DNA from: Pseudooceanicola nanhaiensis DSM 18065
Lineage (GTDB): Bacteria; Pseudomonadota; Alphaproteobacteria; Rhodobacterales; Rhodobacteraceae
Assembly (NCBI RefSeq): GCF_000688295.1
Contig: NZ_JHZF01000011.1
Coordinates: forward strand, 1,768,288-1,832,287
Length of the DNA stretch: 64,000 nt
Direction of reading: 5' to 3'
Shown here in pieces: positions 26,049 to 35,017 of this stretch. Every line of letters starts with the position of its first letter. Positions within the stretch are counted from its first letter, which is position 1. The position numbers were made by a program, and so were the translations under genes. The notes beneath the pieces were generated by a model. That model saw nothing but the letters and a program-made list of their open reading frames with translations, did not search any database and was not told the DNA's origin.

Positions 26049-27023
26049 ATGAGCATTCGCACCGGCATCGTAGGCATCAGCGGCTTCGGCGGTGGAGAGG
26101 CGCTCCGACTGATCGCGGCCCATCCCGCGTTCGAGCTGGTCTATGCCGCAGGCGACAGCACCGCCGGCAGTCGTATTGCCGACCGTTTCCCCGGGGCGCC
26201 GCACGGCCTCGCCGATCTCGTGATCGAGAAATGGGACCCCGAGGCGCTTCCTGAGCTCGACCTTCTCTTCGCCTCGCTGCCCACCGGGGCCTCGGCCGAG
26301 GCGCTGGCCCGGGTGCCCGGGAGCGTCAGGATCGTCGACATCGGCGGCGACCACCGGCATGTCGACGGCTGGGCCTACGGCCTCGCCGACGTCTGGCCCG
26401 AGAGGATCGCGGGCCAGCGCCGCGTCGCCAATCCCGGCTGCTTCCCCGCCGCGGCGCTGACCGCGCTGGCGCCGCTGCTGACGGAAGGGCTGATCGCCCC
26501 CGGCACCATCGTGATCGACGCCAAGACGGGCGTCTCCGGCGCCGGTCGCGGTGGCGGCGACGGCTTCGGCTATGCGACCACGAACGAGAACCTGCAGCCC
26601 TACGGCCTGCTGAAACACGTGCACATGCCCGAGATGGAAACGACCATCGGCCTGCTCTCGGGCGGCAGCGCGGCGGGGCTCGTCTTCACGCCGCATCTCG
26701 TGCCGATGACCCGCGGGCTGCTGGTCACCATGTATTGCCGCGGGCAGGCGACCACCGCGCAATGCCGCGACGCCGCCCGCGCCTTCTACGCCGACCGGCC
26801 CTTCGTCCGGCTGAGCGACGCACCCCCGCAGACCAAATGGGCCGCGGGGTCGAACCTCTGCTTCGTTCATTACGCCGCCGATCCGGCGCGCGACCTCGTG
26901 ATGGCACTCGGCGTCGTCGACAATCTCGGCAAGGGGGCGGCGGGACAGGCCGTGCAGAATGCGAACATCATCTGCGATCTGCCCGAAACGACCGGGCTGG
27001 CGGGGATGCCGGTCTGGCCCTGA
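26049..27023 (+). CDS. argC: N-acetyl-gamma-glutamyl-phosphate reductase-like protein
   Basis: This 324-residue protein has the two-domain plan of the ArgC/aspartate-semialdehyde dehydrogenase family. It shows the N-terminal GIVGISGFGGGEALRLI nucleotide motif, the catalytic Cys C131 in VANPGCFPAAA, IDAKTGVSGAGR, and TTNENLQPYGLLKHVHMPEME with the His region. The reaction would be NADPH-dependent reduction of N-acetylglutamyl phosphate in arginine synthesis. The part before the Cys (VDIGGDHRH) differs from the usual DLSADFR, and no other arg gene is near, so it may be a paralogue rather than the main ArgC. The ATG at 26049 lies nine bases after an ACAGGA site. Confidence 0.75.
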   Translation: MSIRTGIVGISGFGGGEALRLIAAHPAFELVYAAGDSTAGSRIADRFPGAPHGLADLVIEKWDPEALPELDLLFASLPTGASAEALARVPGSVRIVDIGGDHRHVDGWAYGLADVWPERIAGQRRVANPGCFPAAALTALAPLLTEGLIAPGTIVIDAKTGVSGAGRGGGDGFGYATTNENLQPYGLLKHVHMPEMETTIGLLSGGSAAGLVFTPHLVPMTRGLLVTMYCRGQATTAQCRDAARAFYADRPFVRLSDAPPQTKWAAGSNLCFVHYAADPARDLVMALGVVDNLGKGAAGQAVQNANIICDLPETTGLAGMPVWP

Positions 27024-27048
27024 GCGCCGCTGCGCGGGGCGGGGCGCG

Positions 27049-27063
27049 TTAACCAATAATCAA
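27049..27063 (+). promoter_or_regulatory. Candidate CtrA site upstream of comM
   Basis: TTAA-N7-TCAA (27049-27063) differs at one base from TTAA-N7-TTAA and lies 37 bp before the comM start, in an AT-rich patch of an otherwise G+C-rich gap. In Rhodobacter capsulatus CtrA is known to control competence-type genes used in gene-transfer-agent uptake, which makes this position plausible. Confidence 0.45.
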
Positions 27064-27099
27064 CCAAGACGCGCCTAGCCTGTCCGCAGGGGGACCGGG

Positions 27100-28623
27100 A
27101 TGATCGCACGCGCCTACACCGTCGCATTCGAGGGGGTGGATCCCCGCCCGGTCGAGGTGCAATGCGCGGTCACCCCGGGCGTGCCCGCCTTCTCCATCGT
27201 CGGCCTGCCGGACAAGGCCGTGTCCGAGGCGCGCGACCGGGTCCGGACGGCGCTCAACGCGCTGCGGGTCGCGCTGCCCTCGCGCCGGATCACCGTGAAC
27301 CTCTCGCCCGCCGACCTGCCGAAGGAGGGCAGCCATTTCGACCTGCCGATCGCGCTGGCCCTGCTCGCGGCGATCGAGATCATCCCGCCCGACGCCGCCG
27401 AAGGCTACCTCGCGCTCGGCGAGCTGTCGCTCGACGGCACGCTGGTCCCGGTGCTCGGCGCCCTGCCCGCCGCGATGGCGGCCGCCGAGCAGGAGCGCGG
27501 GCTGATCTGCCCCGAAGGCTCCTCGGCCGAGGCGGCCTTCAGCGGCGCGACCGAGGTGCTGGGCGCGCCCTCCCTCACCGCGCTCGTCGGCCATTTCACC
27601 GGCCAGGGCGTGATCGCCCCCGCCGAGCCGGGCGAGGTGCGGATGGATGCCTCGGGGCTCGACCTGACGGATGTGAAGGGACAGGAGCGGGCGAAACGCG
27701 CGCTCGAGATCGCGGCGGCGGGGCGGCATCATCTGTTCCTCGTCGGCACGCCTGGCAGCGGAAAGTCGATGCTCTCGGCCCGCCTGCCGACGATCCTGCC
27801 GCCGCTCTCGGCGCAGGAGGCGCTCGAAACCTCGATGATCCACTCGCTCTCGGGCCTGCTGACCCGCGGCGGCATCTCGCGCAGCCGCCCGTTCCGGGAG
27901 CCGCATCACACCGCCTCGATGGCAGCCATCGTGGGTGGCGGGCGCGGATCGAAACCCGGAGAGATCTCGCTGGCGCACAACGGCGTGCTGTTCCTCGACG
28001 AACTGCCCGAGTTTCCCCGCGCGGTGCTGGAGACGCTGCGCCAGCCGATCGAGACCGGAGAGATCGTCGTCTCCCGCGCCAATGCGCATGTCCGCTACCC
28101 GGCGCGTTTCCTGCTGATCGCCGCCGCCAACCCCTGCCGCTGCGGCTACCTGCCCGACGCCGCCCGGGCCTGCCCCCGCGCGCCGGGCTGCGGATCGGAT
28201 TACCTCGGCCGCATCTCCGGCCCGCTGATGGACCGTTTCGACCTGCGCGTGGAGGTGCCGCCGGTGGCCTTCTCGGACCTCGGACGCGCGCCGGGGGGCG
28301 AGCCCTCGCCGGTGGTCGCGGCCCGCGTCGCCGCCGCGCGGGCGGTGCAGGCGGAGCGGTTCGCGGGCGCGGGCGGGACGCGGCTGAACGCCGATCTCGC
28401 GGGCCGCGCGCTCGAGACGCTGGCGGCACCGGATGCGGAGGGCAAGGCGCTTCTGCTGCGCTCGGCCGAGCAGTTCGGCATCTCGGCCCGGGGCTACCAC
28501 CGGGTCCTGCGGGTGGCGCGGACGATCGCGGATCTCGACGGCTCGACCGCCGTGCGGCGGGTTCACGTGGCCGAGGCGATCAGCTTCCGGCTGACCACGC
28601 TCTCCGAGACGATGCCGGGCTGA
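27100..28623 (+). CDS. comM: YifB/ComM-family AAA+ ATPase (Mg-chelatase-like)
   Basis: This 507-residue hexameric-helicase-type protein promotes branch migration during integration of incoming DNA. The N-terminal Lon-protease-like domain begins MIARAYTVAFEGVDPRPVEV, the usual start. The AAA+ core has Walker A GTPGSGKS (about residues 216-223) and Walker B LFLDELPEF. A zinc-finger-like CRCGYLPDAARACPRAPGC segment near residue 345 and the C-terminal winged-helix part (RGYHRVLRVARTIADLDG) complete the family plan. It may be under CtrA control and is convergent with gshB. Confidence 0.93.
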   Translation: MIARAYTVAFEGVDPRPVEVQCAVTPGVPAFSIVGLPDKAVSEARDRVRTALNALRVALPSRRITVNLSPADLPKEGSHFDLPIALALLAAIEIIPPDAAEGYLALGELSLDGTLVPVLGALPAAMAAAEQERGLICPEGSSAEAAFSGATEVLGAPSLTALVGHFTGQGVIAPAEPGEVRMDASGLDLTDVKGQERAKRALEIAAAGRHHLFLVGTPGSGKSMLSARLPTILPPLSAQEALETSMIHSLSGLLTRGGISRSRPFREPHHTASMAAIVGGGRGSKPGEISLAHNGVLFLDELPEFPRAVLETLRQPIETGEIVVSRANAHVRYPARFLLIAAANPCRCGYLPDAARACPRAPGCGSDYLGRISGPLMDRFDLRVEVPPVAFSDLGRAPGGEPSPVVAARVAAARAVQAERFAGAGGTRLNADLAGRALETLAAPDAEGKALLLRSAEQFGISARGYHRVLRVARTIADLDGSTAVRRVHVAEAISFRLTTLSETMPG

Positions 28624-28632
28624 GGCGCGGGC

Positions 28633-29568
28633 TCAGACCCGCTTCGCCTCGATCGCCTCCCAGATCTTCGCGGCGACGTTGATCCCGTCGAAACGCTCGA
28701 GCTCCTGGATGCCCGTGGGCGAGGTCACGTTGATCTCGGTCAGGTGCTCGCCGATCACGTCGATGCCGACGAAAACCTGCCCCTTCTCCTTCAGCACCGG
28801 GCCGATGGTGGCGCAGATCTCGCGGTCGCGATCGGTCAGGGCGACCTTCTCGGGGCGGCCGCCGACATGCATGTTCGACCGCGTCTCGCCCTCGGCCGGC
28901 ACGCGGTTGATGGCGCCGATCGGTTCTCCGTCGACGAGGATGACGCGCTTGTCGCCCCTGGTCACGGCGGGGAGGTATTTCTGCACGATCAGCGGCTCAC
29001 GCGAGAAATTGGTGAAGAGCTCGTAGAGCGAGGACAGGTTGCGGTCGTTCTCGTCCAGCCGGAACACCCCGGCCCCGCCGTTGCCATAGAGCGGCTTGAG
29101 GATGATGTCGCCGTGCTTCGCCTTGAAGGCGCGGATGGTGGCCAGGTCGCGGGCGACCGAGGTGGGCGGCATGAGCTGCGGGAAATCCAGGACCAGCAGC
29201 TTCTCGGGGCAGTTGCGCACCCAGAACGGGTCGTTCACCACCAGCGTCTTGGGATGGACCCGGTCGAGCAGGTGCGTCGTCGTGATGTAGTGCATGTCGA
29301 AGGGCGGATCCTGGCGCAGCCAGACGACGTCGATCTCGGCCAGGTCGATGTCCCGGGCCTCGCCCAAGGTGACGTGGTCGCCCTTGACGCGGCGCAGCTC
29401 CATCGGGCGCGCGGTCGCGACGACCCGGCCCTCACGATAGGAGAGCTGATCCGGCCCGTAGAACCACAGCTCGTGACCCCGCGCCTGCGCTTCCTCGGCC
29501 AGCCGGAAGCTGCTGTCGGCGTTGATATCCACCCCCTGGATGGGGTCCATCTGAAAGGCCACCTTCAT
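28633..29568 (-). CDS. gshB: Glutathione synthetase
   Basis: This ATP-grasp ligase joins gamma-glutamylcysteine and glycine to give glutathione in the cytosol. The 311 residues match the bacterial GshB length. The N-terminal [20 protein letters not shown] is typical, as are [14 protein letters not shown] (substrate domain, about residue 83), the ATP-grasp stretch [14 protein letters not shown] and the C-terminal [20 protein letters not shown]. It is the last gene downstream of rsmI-yraN on the minus strand, separated from yraN by 96 bp. Confidence 0.96.
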   Translation of the reverse strand: MKVAFQMDPIQGVDINADSSFRLAEEAQARGHELWFYGPDQLSYREGRVVATARPMELRRVKGDHVTLGEARDIDLAEIDVVWLRQDPPFDMHYITTTHLLDRVHPKTLVVNDPFWVRNCPEKLLVLDFPQLMPPTSVARDLATIRAFKAKHGDIILKPLYGNGGAGVFRLDENDRNLSSLYELFTNFSREPLIVQKYLPAVTRGDKRVILVDGEPIGAINRVPAEGETRSNMHVGGRPEKVALTDRDREICATIGPVLKEKGQVFVGIDVIGEHLTEINVTSPTGIQELERFDGINVAAKIWEAIEAKRV

Positions 29569-29664
29569 CGCTGTCCCGTCCTTCTCTGCTGCGAGGCCGG
29601 TCCTTGATGACGCAGAAGGCGGAGGGGTGCAATGGCGCTCGGGCGGGCGGAAAGGGGCGGGTGA

Positions 29665-30075
29665 TCAGGCGGCGAGCGCGTTTTCCAGGATCCGGAGGTC
29701 GCCCCGTGCGTCGACCAGCCCGATGTCGAAGCGCATCTCGGTCAGCGAGCCGCCCGGTTCGCCGCCCACGAATTCCTCGGCCGCCCGGCAGATGCGGCCG
29801 ATCTGGCGCTGGCCGAGACTGCAGAGCGCGGCGTCGAAATCCCGCGCCGCCTTCACCTCGACGAAGATCACCGCGTCGCCGTCCCGGAAGATCAGGTCGA
29901 TCTCGCCGCTGCGGCCACGCCAACGGCGGGCGGCGAGCGCGTAGCCACGGCGTTCGTACTCCATCGCGACACGATCTTCGGCCGCCGCCCCGCCCAGATG
30001 GGCCATCCGTCCGCGAGACCGCCGGCGCGCCGTGACGGGCGCCCCGCAGATGTGTTCGTCCGGCCAGTGCCGCAT
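29665..30075 (-). CDS. yraN: UPF0102 family protein YraN (endonuclease-like fold)
   Basis: This 136-residue protein of the YraN family has the restriction-endonuclease-like pattern: G..AED.va..Y...GY near the N-terminus, then RGRSGEIDLIFRDGDAVIFVEVKAA, in which E-x-D and E-V-K are the putative catalytic set. Its role in the cell is not established. The start at 30075 has an AGGAGGG site six bases upstream; a longer frame to 30183 would overlap rsmI by more than 80 bases. rsmI-yraN adjacency is conserved in many proteobacteria. Confidence 0.88.
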   Translation of the reverse strand: MRHWPDEHICGAPVTARRRSRGRMAHLGGAAAEDRVAMEYERRGYALAARRWRGRSGEIDLIFRDGDAVIFVEVKAARDFDAALCSLGQRQIGRICRAAEEFVGGEPGGSLTEMRFDIGLVDARGDLRILENALAA

Positions 30076-30097
30076 CGCATCCCTCCTGCGGGGCGCG

Positions 30098-30958
30098 TCA
30101 CTTGCCCCGATCCATGTCCAGCGCGCGCTGGTAGGCGTCGCGCCGTTTGGCGCCGAGCGTGGCGACCGCATGATCGGCCGCATCCCGGACCGACATGCTA
30201 TCCAGAGCCTCGCGCAGGACGGTGTCTAGATCAGCCAGGCTAACATTCGATGAATCCCCCTCCCCGATCAGCACCACGATCTCGCCCCGCGGCGCATCGG
30301 CCTCGCAGCCTGCGGCCAGCTCGGCCAGCGTGCCGCGGCGGACCTCCTCGAAGCGCTTGGTCAGCTCGCGGCAGAGCGCGGCCGGGCGCTCGGCGCCCAG
30401 CACCTCGGCCGCGTCGCGCAGCATCGCGGCCACCCGCTTGGGCGATTCGTAGAAGATCAGCGTCGCCGGCACCGCCGCCAGCCCCTGCATCGCCGTCTTC
30501 CGCTTGCCGCTCGCGTTCGGCAGGAACCCGGCGAAGAGGAACCGGTCCGACGGCAGGCCCGAGAGGGTCAGGGCCACCACCGCCGCCACCGCGCCCGGCG
30601 CGGCGGTCACGCCATGGCCTGCATCGCGCGCGGCGCGCGCCAGGGTGAAGCCCGGGTCCGCCACCAGCGGCGTGCCGGCCTCGGAGGCATAGGCCACCGA
30701 GCGCCCGGCCTCGAGTTCGGCCAGGATGCGCGGCCGGACCCTGGCGCCGTTGTGATCGTGATAGGCCAGCAGCGGACGATCGCCGAGCGCGATGCCGTGG
30801 ATCTCCATCAGCCGGCGCAGCGAGCGGGTGTCCTCGGCCGCCAGCACCTCGGCCGAGGCCAGAATATCGAGCGCGCGCAGGGTGATGTCCCGCGCCGTGC
30901 CGATCGGGACCGAGACGAGGTAGAGCCCGCCCGGCAGTTTCTCGACGTCCGGATTCAC
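30098..30958 (-). CDS. rsmI: 16S rRNA (cytidine-1402-2'-O)-methyltransferase
   Basis: This SAM-dependent enzyme of the tetrapyrrole-methylase fold 2'-O-methylates C1402 in the decoding centre. The 286 residues include GGLYLVSVPIG near the N-terminus, the AEDTRSLRRLMEIHGI motif (about residues 40-55), SEAGTPLVADPG (usually SDAGTP) and the LCRELTKRFEE segment, all family marks. The start codon is GTG behind an AAGGGG site. It is divergent from the lpoA-like gene, as in E. coli, and yraN follows 22 bp downstream. Confidence 0.95.
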   Translation of the reverse strand: MNPDVEKLPGGLYLVSVPIGTARDITLRALDILASAEVLAAEDTRSLRRLMEIHGIALGDRPLLAYHDHNGARVRPRILAELEAGRSVAYASEAGTPLVADPGFTLARAARDAGHGVTAAPGAVAAVVALTLSGLPSDRFLFAGFLPNASGKRKTAMQGLAAVPATLIFYESPKRVAAMLRDAAEVLGAERPAALCRELTKRFEEVRRGTLAELAAGCEADAPRGEIVVLIGEGDSSNVSLADLDTVLREALDSMSVRDAADHAVATLGAKRRDAYQRALDMDRGK

Positions 30959-31070
30959 GGCTGGATTCCCCTTCTCAACCCTCTATAGTCCGGCTGAGAT
31001 ACATGCCTCGGAGCCAGAGCCTCCGCGCCCGCCGGGCCGGGAGCGGCCCGACATTGCAAGGAGGCACGCC

Positions 31071-32249
31071 ATGTTCGCCCTTTTGAAAGCCGCCTGCAAG
31101 GCGCCCAAACGCCTGATCGCAGGTCTTGCCGCCGCGGCGGCCGTCGCCGCCTGTGCGCCGGTCAACATGGCGGGCGGATTGAGCGGGCCGGCGGTCGACC
31201 CCGGCCAGCCGGTGCAGGTCGCGCTGCTCGTGCCCAAGGGATCCGGCGCGGCCGGGGACGCGGTGCTCGCACGGAGCCTCGAGAACGCCGCCCGGCTGGC
31301 CATGAACGACCTCGGCGGGGTCGAGATCGACCTGCGCGTCTACGACACCCAGGGCAATGCCGCGACCGCGCAGCGGGTCGCCAACCAGGCGGTTGTCGAA
31401 GGCGCGAAGATCATCCTCGGCCCGGTCTACGCGGGCAACGCGAACGCGGCAGGCCTCGCCGCGGCGCAGGGCGGCGTGAACGTGCTGTCCTTCTCGAACA
31501 ACGCCTCGATCGCCGGCGGCAATGTCTGGGTGCTGGGCCATACCTTCGAGAACACCGCCGACCGGCTTGCCTCCTATGCCGCGCGGCAGGGCAAGAACCG
31601 CGCCGTGATCGCCTATTCCACCGACGTGCAGGGCCAGACCGCGGCCAATGCGCTGCGCAGCGCCGTGAAGGGCGCGGGCGGCCAGATCGTCGCCGAGGTG
31701 CCGCACGAATTCTCGCAGCAGGGCGTCGTGAACGCCGTGCCCAAGATCAAGGCGGCGGTCGATTCGGCGGGCGCGGATGCGCTCTACCTGACGGCCAACA
31801 CCGCGGGCGCGCTGCCGCTCTTCAGCCAGATGCTGCCGGAACAGGGCGTGACGAGCGCCACCACGCAGTTCATCGGCCTGACCCGCTGGGACATCCCGGC
31901 TCAGACCCTCGCGCTGCCGGGCGTCCAGGGCGGCTGGTTCGCCCTGCCCGACCCGAACCGCACGGCGCAGTTCAACGCGCGCTACGGCTCGGCCTACGGC
32001 TCGGCGCCGCACCCGATCGCCAGCCTCGCCTATGACGGCATCGCGGCCGTCGGCGCGCTGGCCAAGCAGGGCCGCGGACTGGGCGCGCGCGACCTGACGC
32101 AGGGCGCGGGCTTCCAGGGCACCGGCGGCGTCTTCCGCCTGCTGCCCAACGGCTCGAACGAACGCGGCCTTGCCGTGGCGACCATCGCGAACCAGCGGGT
32201 GCAGGTCATCGACCCCGCGCCGCGTGGTTTCGGAGGGGCCGGATTCTGA
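31071..32249 (+). CDS. LpoA/LppC-type lipoprotein, putative penicillin-binding protein activator
   Basis: This is a 392-residue outer-membrane lipoprotein candidate. The lipobox VAAC places the lipidated Cys at C28 after a hydrophobic signal. The mature part has the type I periplasmic binding fold (VQVALLVPKGSGAAGDAVLA, then ILGPVYAGNANAAGLAA). It corresponds to the C-terminal domain of E. coli LpoA, which activates PBP1A; the N-terminal TPR-like domain of LpoA is absent, as expected for alphaproteobacterial members. Divergent rsmI supports the assignment. Its stop overlaps a possible CTG start of glnD. Confidence 0.85.
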   Translation: MFALLKAACKAPKRLIAGLAAAAAVAACAPVNMAGGLSGPAVDPGQPVQVALLVPKGSGAAGDAVLARSLENAARLAMNDLGGVEIDLRVYDTQGNAATAQRVANQAVVEGAKIILGPVYAGNANAAGLAAAQGGVNVLSFSNNASIAGGNVWVLGHTFENTADRLASYAARQGKNRAVIAYSTDVQGQTAANALRSAVKGAGGQIVAEVPHEFSQQGVVNAVPKIKAAVDSAGADALYLTANTAGALPLFSQMLPEQGVTSATTQFIGLTRWDIPAQTLALPGVQGGWFALPDPNRTAQFNARYGSAYGSAPHPIASLAYDGIAAVGALAKQGRGLGARDLTQGAGFQGTGGVFRLLPNGSNERGLAVATIANQRVQVIDPAPRGFGGAGF

Positions 32250-32332
32250 CCTCCCCGAGTGTTGCAGACGTTTCCCTGGCCGGGCCGGATGACCTCATCT
32301 GCCCGGCCGAGGTCATTTTCGACCGCGCCGCA

Positions 32333-35017
32333 ATGCGGGCCGCCGTGGCCGAGGCCGCCCGGACCGAGGGCGAAGGCTTCCGCGCGCGGCTCGTCGCCCT
32401 GCTCCAGGAGGCGAACGAGACCGGCCGCGCCGCCATCGCCGAGGCCTTCACCGCCCGCCCCTTCGCCGCCGAGCAGACCACCCGCGCCTATACCTGGCTG
32501 ACCGACTGCATCGTTCTGACCACGGTCGAGGCGGTGCGGGATCACGTCGCCCCCGAGACGGGCACCAGCGATTTCGCCGTGATCGCCGTCGGCGGATACG
32601 GCCGGGGCGCCATGGCGCCCTATTCCGACGTCGACCTGCTGTTCCTCGCCAAGGGAAAGATCACCCCGTGGCTCGAGGGCTTCATCGAATCGATGCTCTA
32701 CATCCTGTGGGATCTGCACCTGAAGGTGGGCCATTCCAGCCGCACCGTCCGGGATTGCGTGAAACTCGCGGGCGAGGATTACACGATCCGCACCGCCCTG
32801 CTCGAACACCGCTATCTCTGCGGCGACGCCGGCCTGGCCGAGACCCTGCGCAAGAAGCTCTGGAACGGGCTCTTCAAGGGGACCGAGAGCGATTTCATCG
32901 AGGCCAAGCTCGACGAGCGGCTGAGGCGCCACCAGAAGCAGGGCGGCCAGCGCTACGTCGTCGAGCCCAACGTCAAGGAGGGCAAGGGCGGCCTGCGCGA
33001 TCTGCAGTCGCTCTACTGGATCGCCAAATATGTCCACGGGGTGCAGTCGGTCTCGGAGCTGGTGCGCCTCGGGCTTTTCACCGACGAGGAGTTCCGCCGC
33101 TTCCAGCAGGCCGAGAACTTCCTCTGGGCGGTGCGCTGCCACCTCCACCTGATCGCCGACCGGGCGATGGACCAGCTGACCTTCGACCTGCAGGTGCAGG
33201 TGGCCGAACGCCTCGGCTACCGCGACCGCGGCGGCCGCAGGGCGGTCGAGCATTTCATGCAGGATTACTTCCGCCACGCCACCACGACCGGAGAGGTCAC
33301 GCGGATCCTCCTGACCAAGCTCGAGGCCGCCCACGTCAAGAGCGAGCCGCTGCTCGAACGCATCTTCAAGCGCCGCCCCCGGACGGTCGGCGCGCAGTTC
33401 GTCGCGGTCGGCAACCGGCTGGCCCTGGCCGATCCCACGACCTTCCTCGACGACAGGCTGAACATCCTGCGCATCTTCGACGAGGCGCTGCGCACCGGGA
33501 TGCTGATCCACCCGGACGCGATGCGGCTGATCACGGCGAACCTGAAGCTCATCGACGACCGGATGCGCAACGATCCGAAGGCGGCCGGAATGTTCCTCGG
33601 GCTGCTCCTGAACCACGGCAACCCGGAGCGCGCGCTGCGGCGGATGAACGAGCTTGGCGTGCTGGCCGCCTTCATCCCCGAGTTCGAGCCCATCGTGGCG
33701 ATGATGCAATACAACATGTACCACCATTACACGGTGGACGAGCATACCATCCAGTGCATCCGCCACCTCGCCCTGATCGAGCACGGCAAGCTCGAGGAAG
33801 AGCTGCCGATCGCCTCGACCATCCTCAAGGACGGGGTGAACCGGCGGGTGCTCTACACGGCCCTTCTGCTGCACGACATCGGCAAGGGCCGGGACGAGGA
33901 CCATTCCATCGTCGGCGCCCGGATCGCCCGCAAGGTGGCCCCGCGGCTCGGGCTGAGCCCCGAGGAATGCGCGACCGTCGAATGGCTGGTGCGCTATCAC
34001 CTGCTGATGTCCGACATGGCGCAGAAGCGCGACGTGGCCGATCCCCGGACCGTGCGCGACTTCGCCAAGGCGGTGCAGACGCGGGAACGGCTCGACCTGC
34101 TGACGGTGCTCACGGTCTGCGACATCCGCGGCGTGGGTCCGGGCACCTGGAACAACTGGAAGGCGGCGCTCCTGCGGGCGCTCTACCGGCAGACGCTGAA
34201 CGGGCTCGAGAACGGGCTCGAGGACATCAACCGCGTCAAGCGCGAGCAGGACGCCCACAAGGACCTTCGCGCCGCCCTGCCCGACTGGACCGAGGCCGAC
34301 CTCGAACGCGAGATCGACCGGCATTACCCGACATACTGGCAGGGTCTGCACATCACCGCGCAGGAGATCTTCGCGACCATGCTGCGCGATCTGGACCCGG
34401 CCGAGATCCGGATCGACCTGCACCCGGACGAGGACCGCGACGCGACCCGCGCGCTCTTTGCCATGGTGGACCACCCCGGCATCTTCGCCCGGCTGACCGG
34501 CGCGCTGGCCCTCGTGGGCGCGAACGTGGTGGACGCGCGGAGCTATACGACCAAGGACGGCTACGCGACCTCGGCCTTCTGGATCCAGGACGCCGACGGC
34601 CATCCCTACGAGGCCGACCGCCTGCCCCGCCTGACGCGGATGATCCACAAGACGCTGAAGGGCGAGGTGGTGGCCCGCGACGAGATGAAATCGCGCGACA
34701 AGATCAAGAAGCGGGAGCGCGCCTTCGAGGTGAAGACCGCGATCTCCTTCGACAACGAGGGCTCGGACATCTACACCCTGATCGAGGTCGACACCCGTGA
34801 CCGGCCCGGCCTGCTCTTCGACCTCGCCCGGACGCTGGCGGCGAGCCATGTGCAGATCGCCTCGGCCGTGATCGCGACCTATGGCGAGCAGGCGGTGGAC
34901 ACGTTCTACGTGAAGGACATGTTCGGGCTGAAACTGCATTCGCTCTCGAAGCAGCGCACGCTGGACGCGCGCCTGCGCGAGGCGATCACCGCGGGACAGG
35001 AGAGGGCCAGATCGTGA
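32333..35017 (+). CDS. glnD: Bifunctional PII uridylyltransferase/uridylyl-removing enzyme
   Basis: This nitrogen sensor modifies PII with UMP at low glutamine and removes it at high glutamine. From the first ATG it has 894 residues. The nucleotidyltransferase site is VGGYGRGAMAPYSDVDLLFL near residue 85, the HD hydrolase site is LLHDIGKGRDEDHS near residue 520, and two ACT domains lie at the C-terminus (ARLTGALALVGANVVDARSY and DRPGLLFDLARTLAASHVQI). The 29 codons upstream of the ATG are open and read like protein (LICPAEVIFDRAA), reaching CTG at 32246, which overlaps the lpoA-like stop. The real start may be that CTG. Its stop overlaps the murJ GTG. Confidence 0.94.
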   Translation: MRAAVAEAARTEGEGFRARLVALLQEANETGRAAIAEAFTARPFAAEQTTRAYTWLTDCIVLTTVEAVRDHVAPETGTSDFAVIAVGGYGRGAMAPYSDVDLLFLAKGKITPWLEGFIESMLYILWDLHLKVGHSSRTVRDCVKLAGEDYTIRTALLEHRYLCGDAGLAETLRKKLWNGLFKGTESDFIEAKLDERLRRHQKQGGQRYVVEPNVKEGKGGLRDLQSLYWIAKYVHGVQSVSELVRLGLFTDEEFRRFQQAENFLWAVRCHLHLIADRAMDQLTFDLQVQVAERLGYRDRGGRRAVEHFMQDYFRHATTTGEVTRILLTKLEAAHVKSEPLLERIFKRRPRTVGAQFVAVGNRLALADPTTFLDDRLNILRIFDEALRTGMLIHPDAMRLITANLKLIDDRMRNDPKAAGMFLGLLLNHGNPERALRRMNELGVLAAFIPEFEPIVAMMQYNMYHHYTVDEHTIQCIRHLALIEHGKLEEELPIASTILKDGVNRRVLYTALLLHDIGKGRDEDHSIVGARIARKVAPRLGLSPEECATVEWLVRYHLLMSDMAQKRDVADPRTVRDFAKAVQTRERLDLLTVLTVCDIRGVGPGTWNNWKAALLRALYRQTLNGLENGLEDINRVKREQDAHKDLRAALPDWTEADLEREIDRHYPTYWQGLHITAQEIFATMLRDLDPAEIRIDLHPDEDRDATRALFAMVDHPGIFARLTGALALVGANVVDARSYTTKDGYATSAFWIQDADGHPYEADRLPRLTRMIHKTLKGEVVARDEMKSRDKIKKRERAFEVKTAISFDNEGSDIYTLIEVDTRDRPGLLFDLARTLAASHVQIASAVIATYGEQAVDTFYVKDMFGLKLHSLSKQRTLDARLREAITAGQERARS

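Noticed and set aside
32030-34939. A minus-strand open frame of 969 codons across glnD
   Set aside because: It lies fully opposite glnD, whose domains are certain. The antisense reading has no motif or ribosome-binding site.
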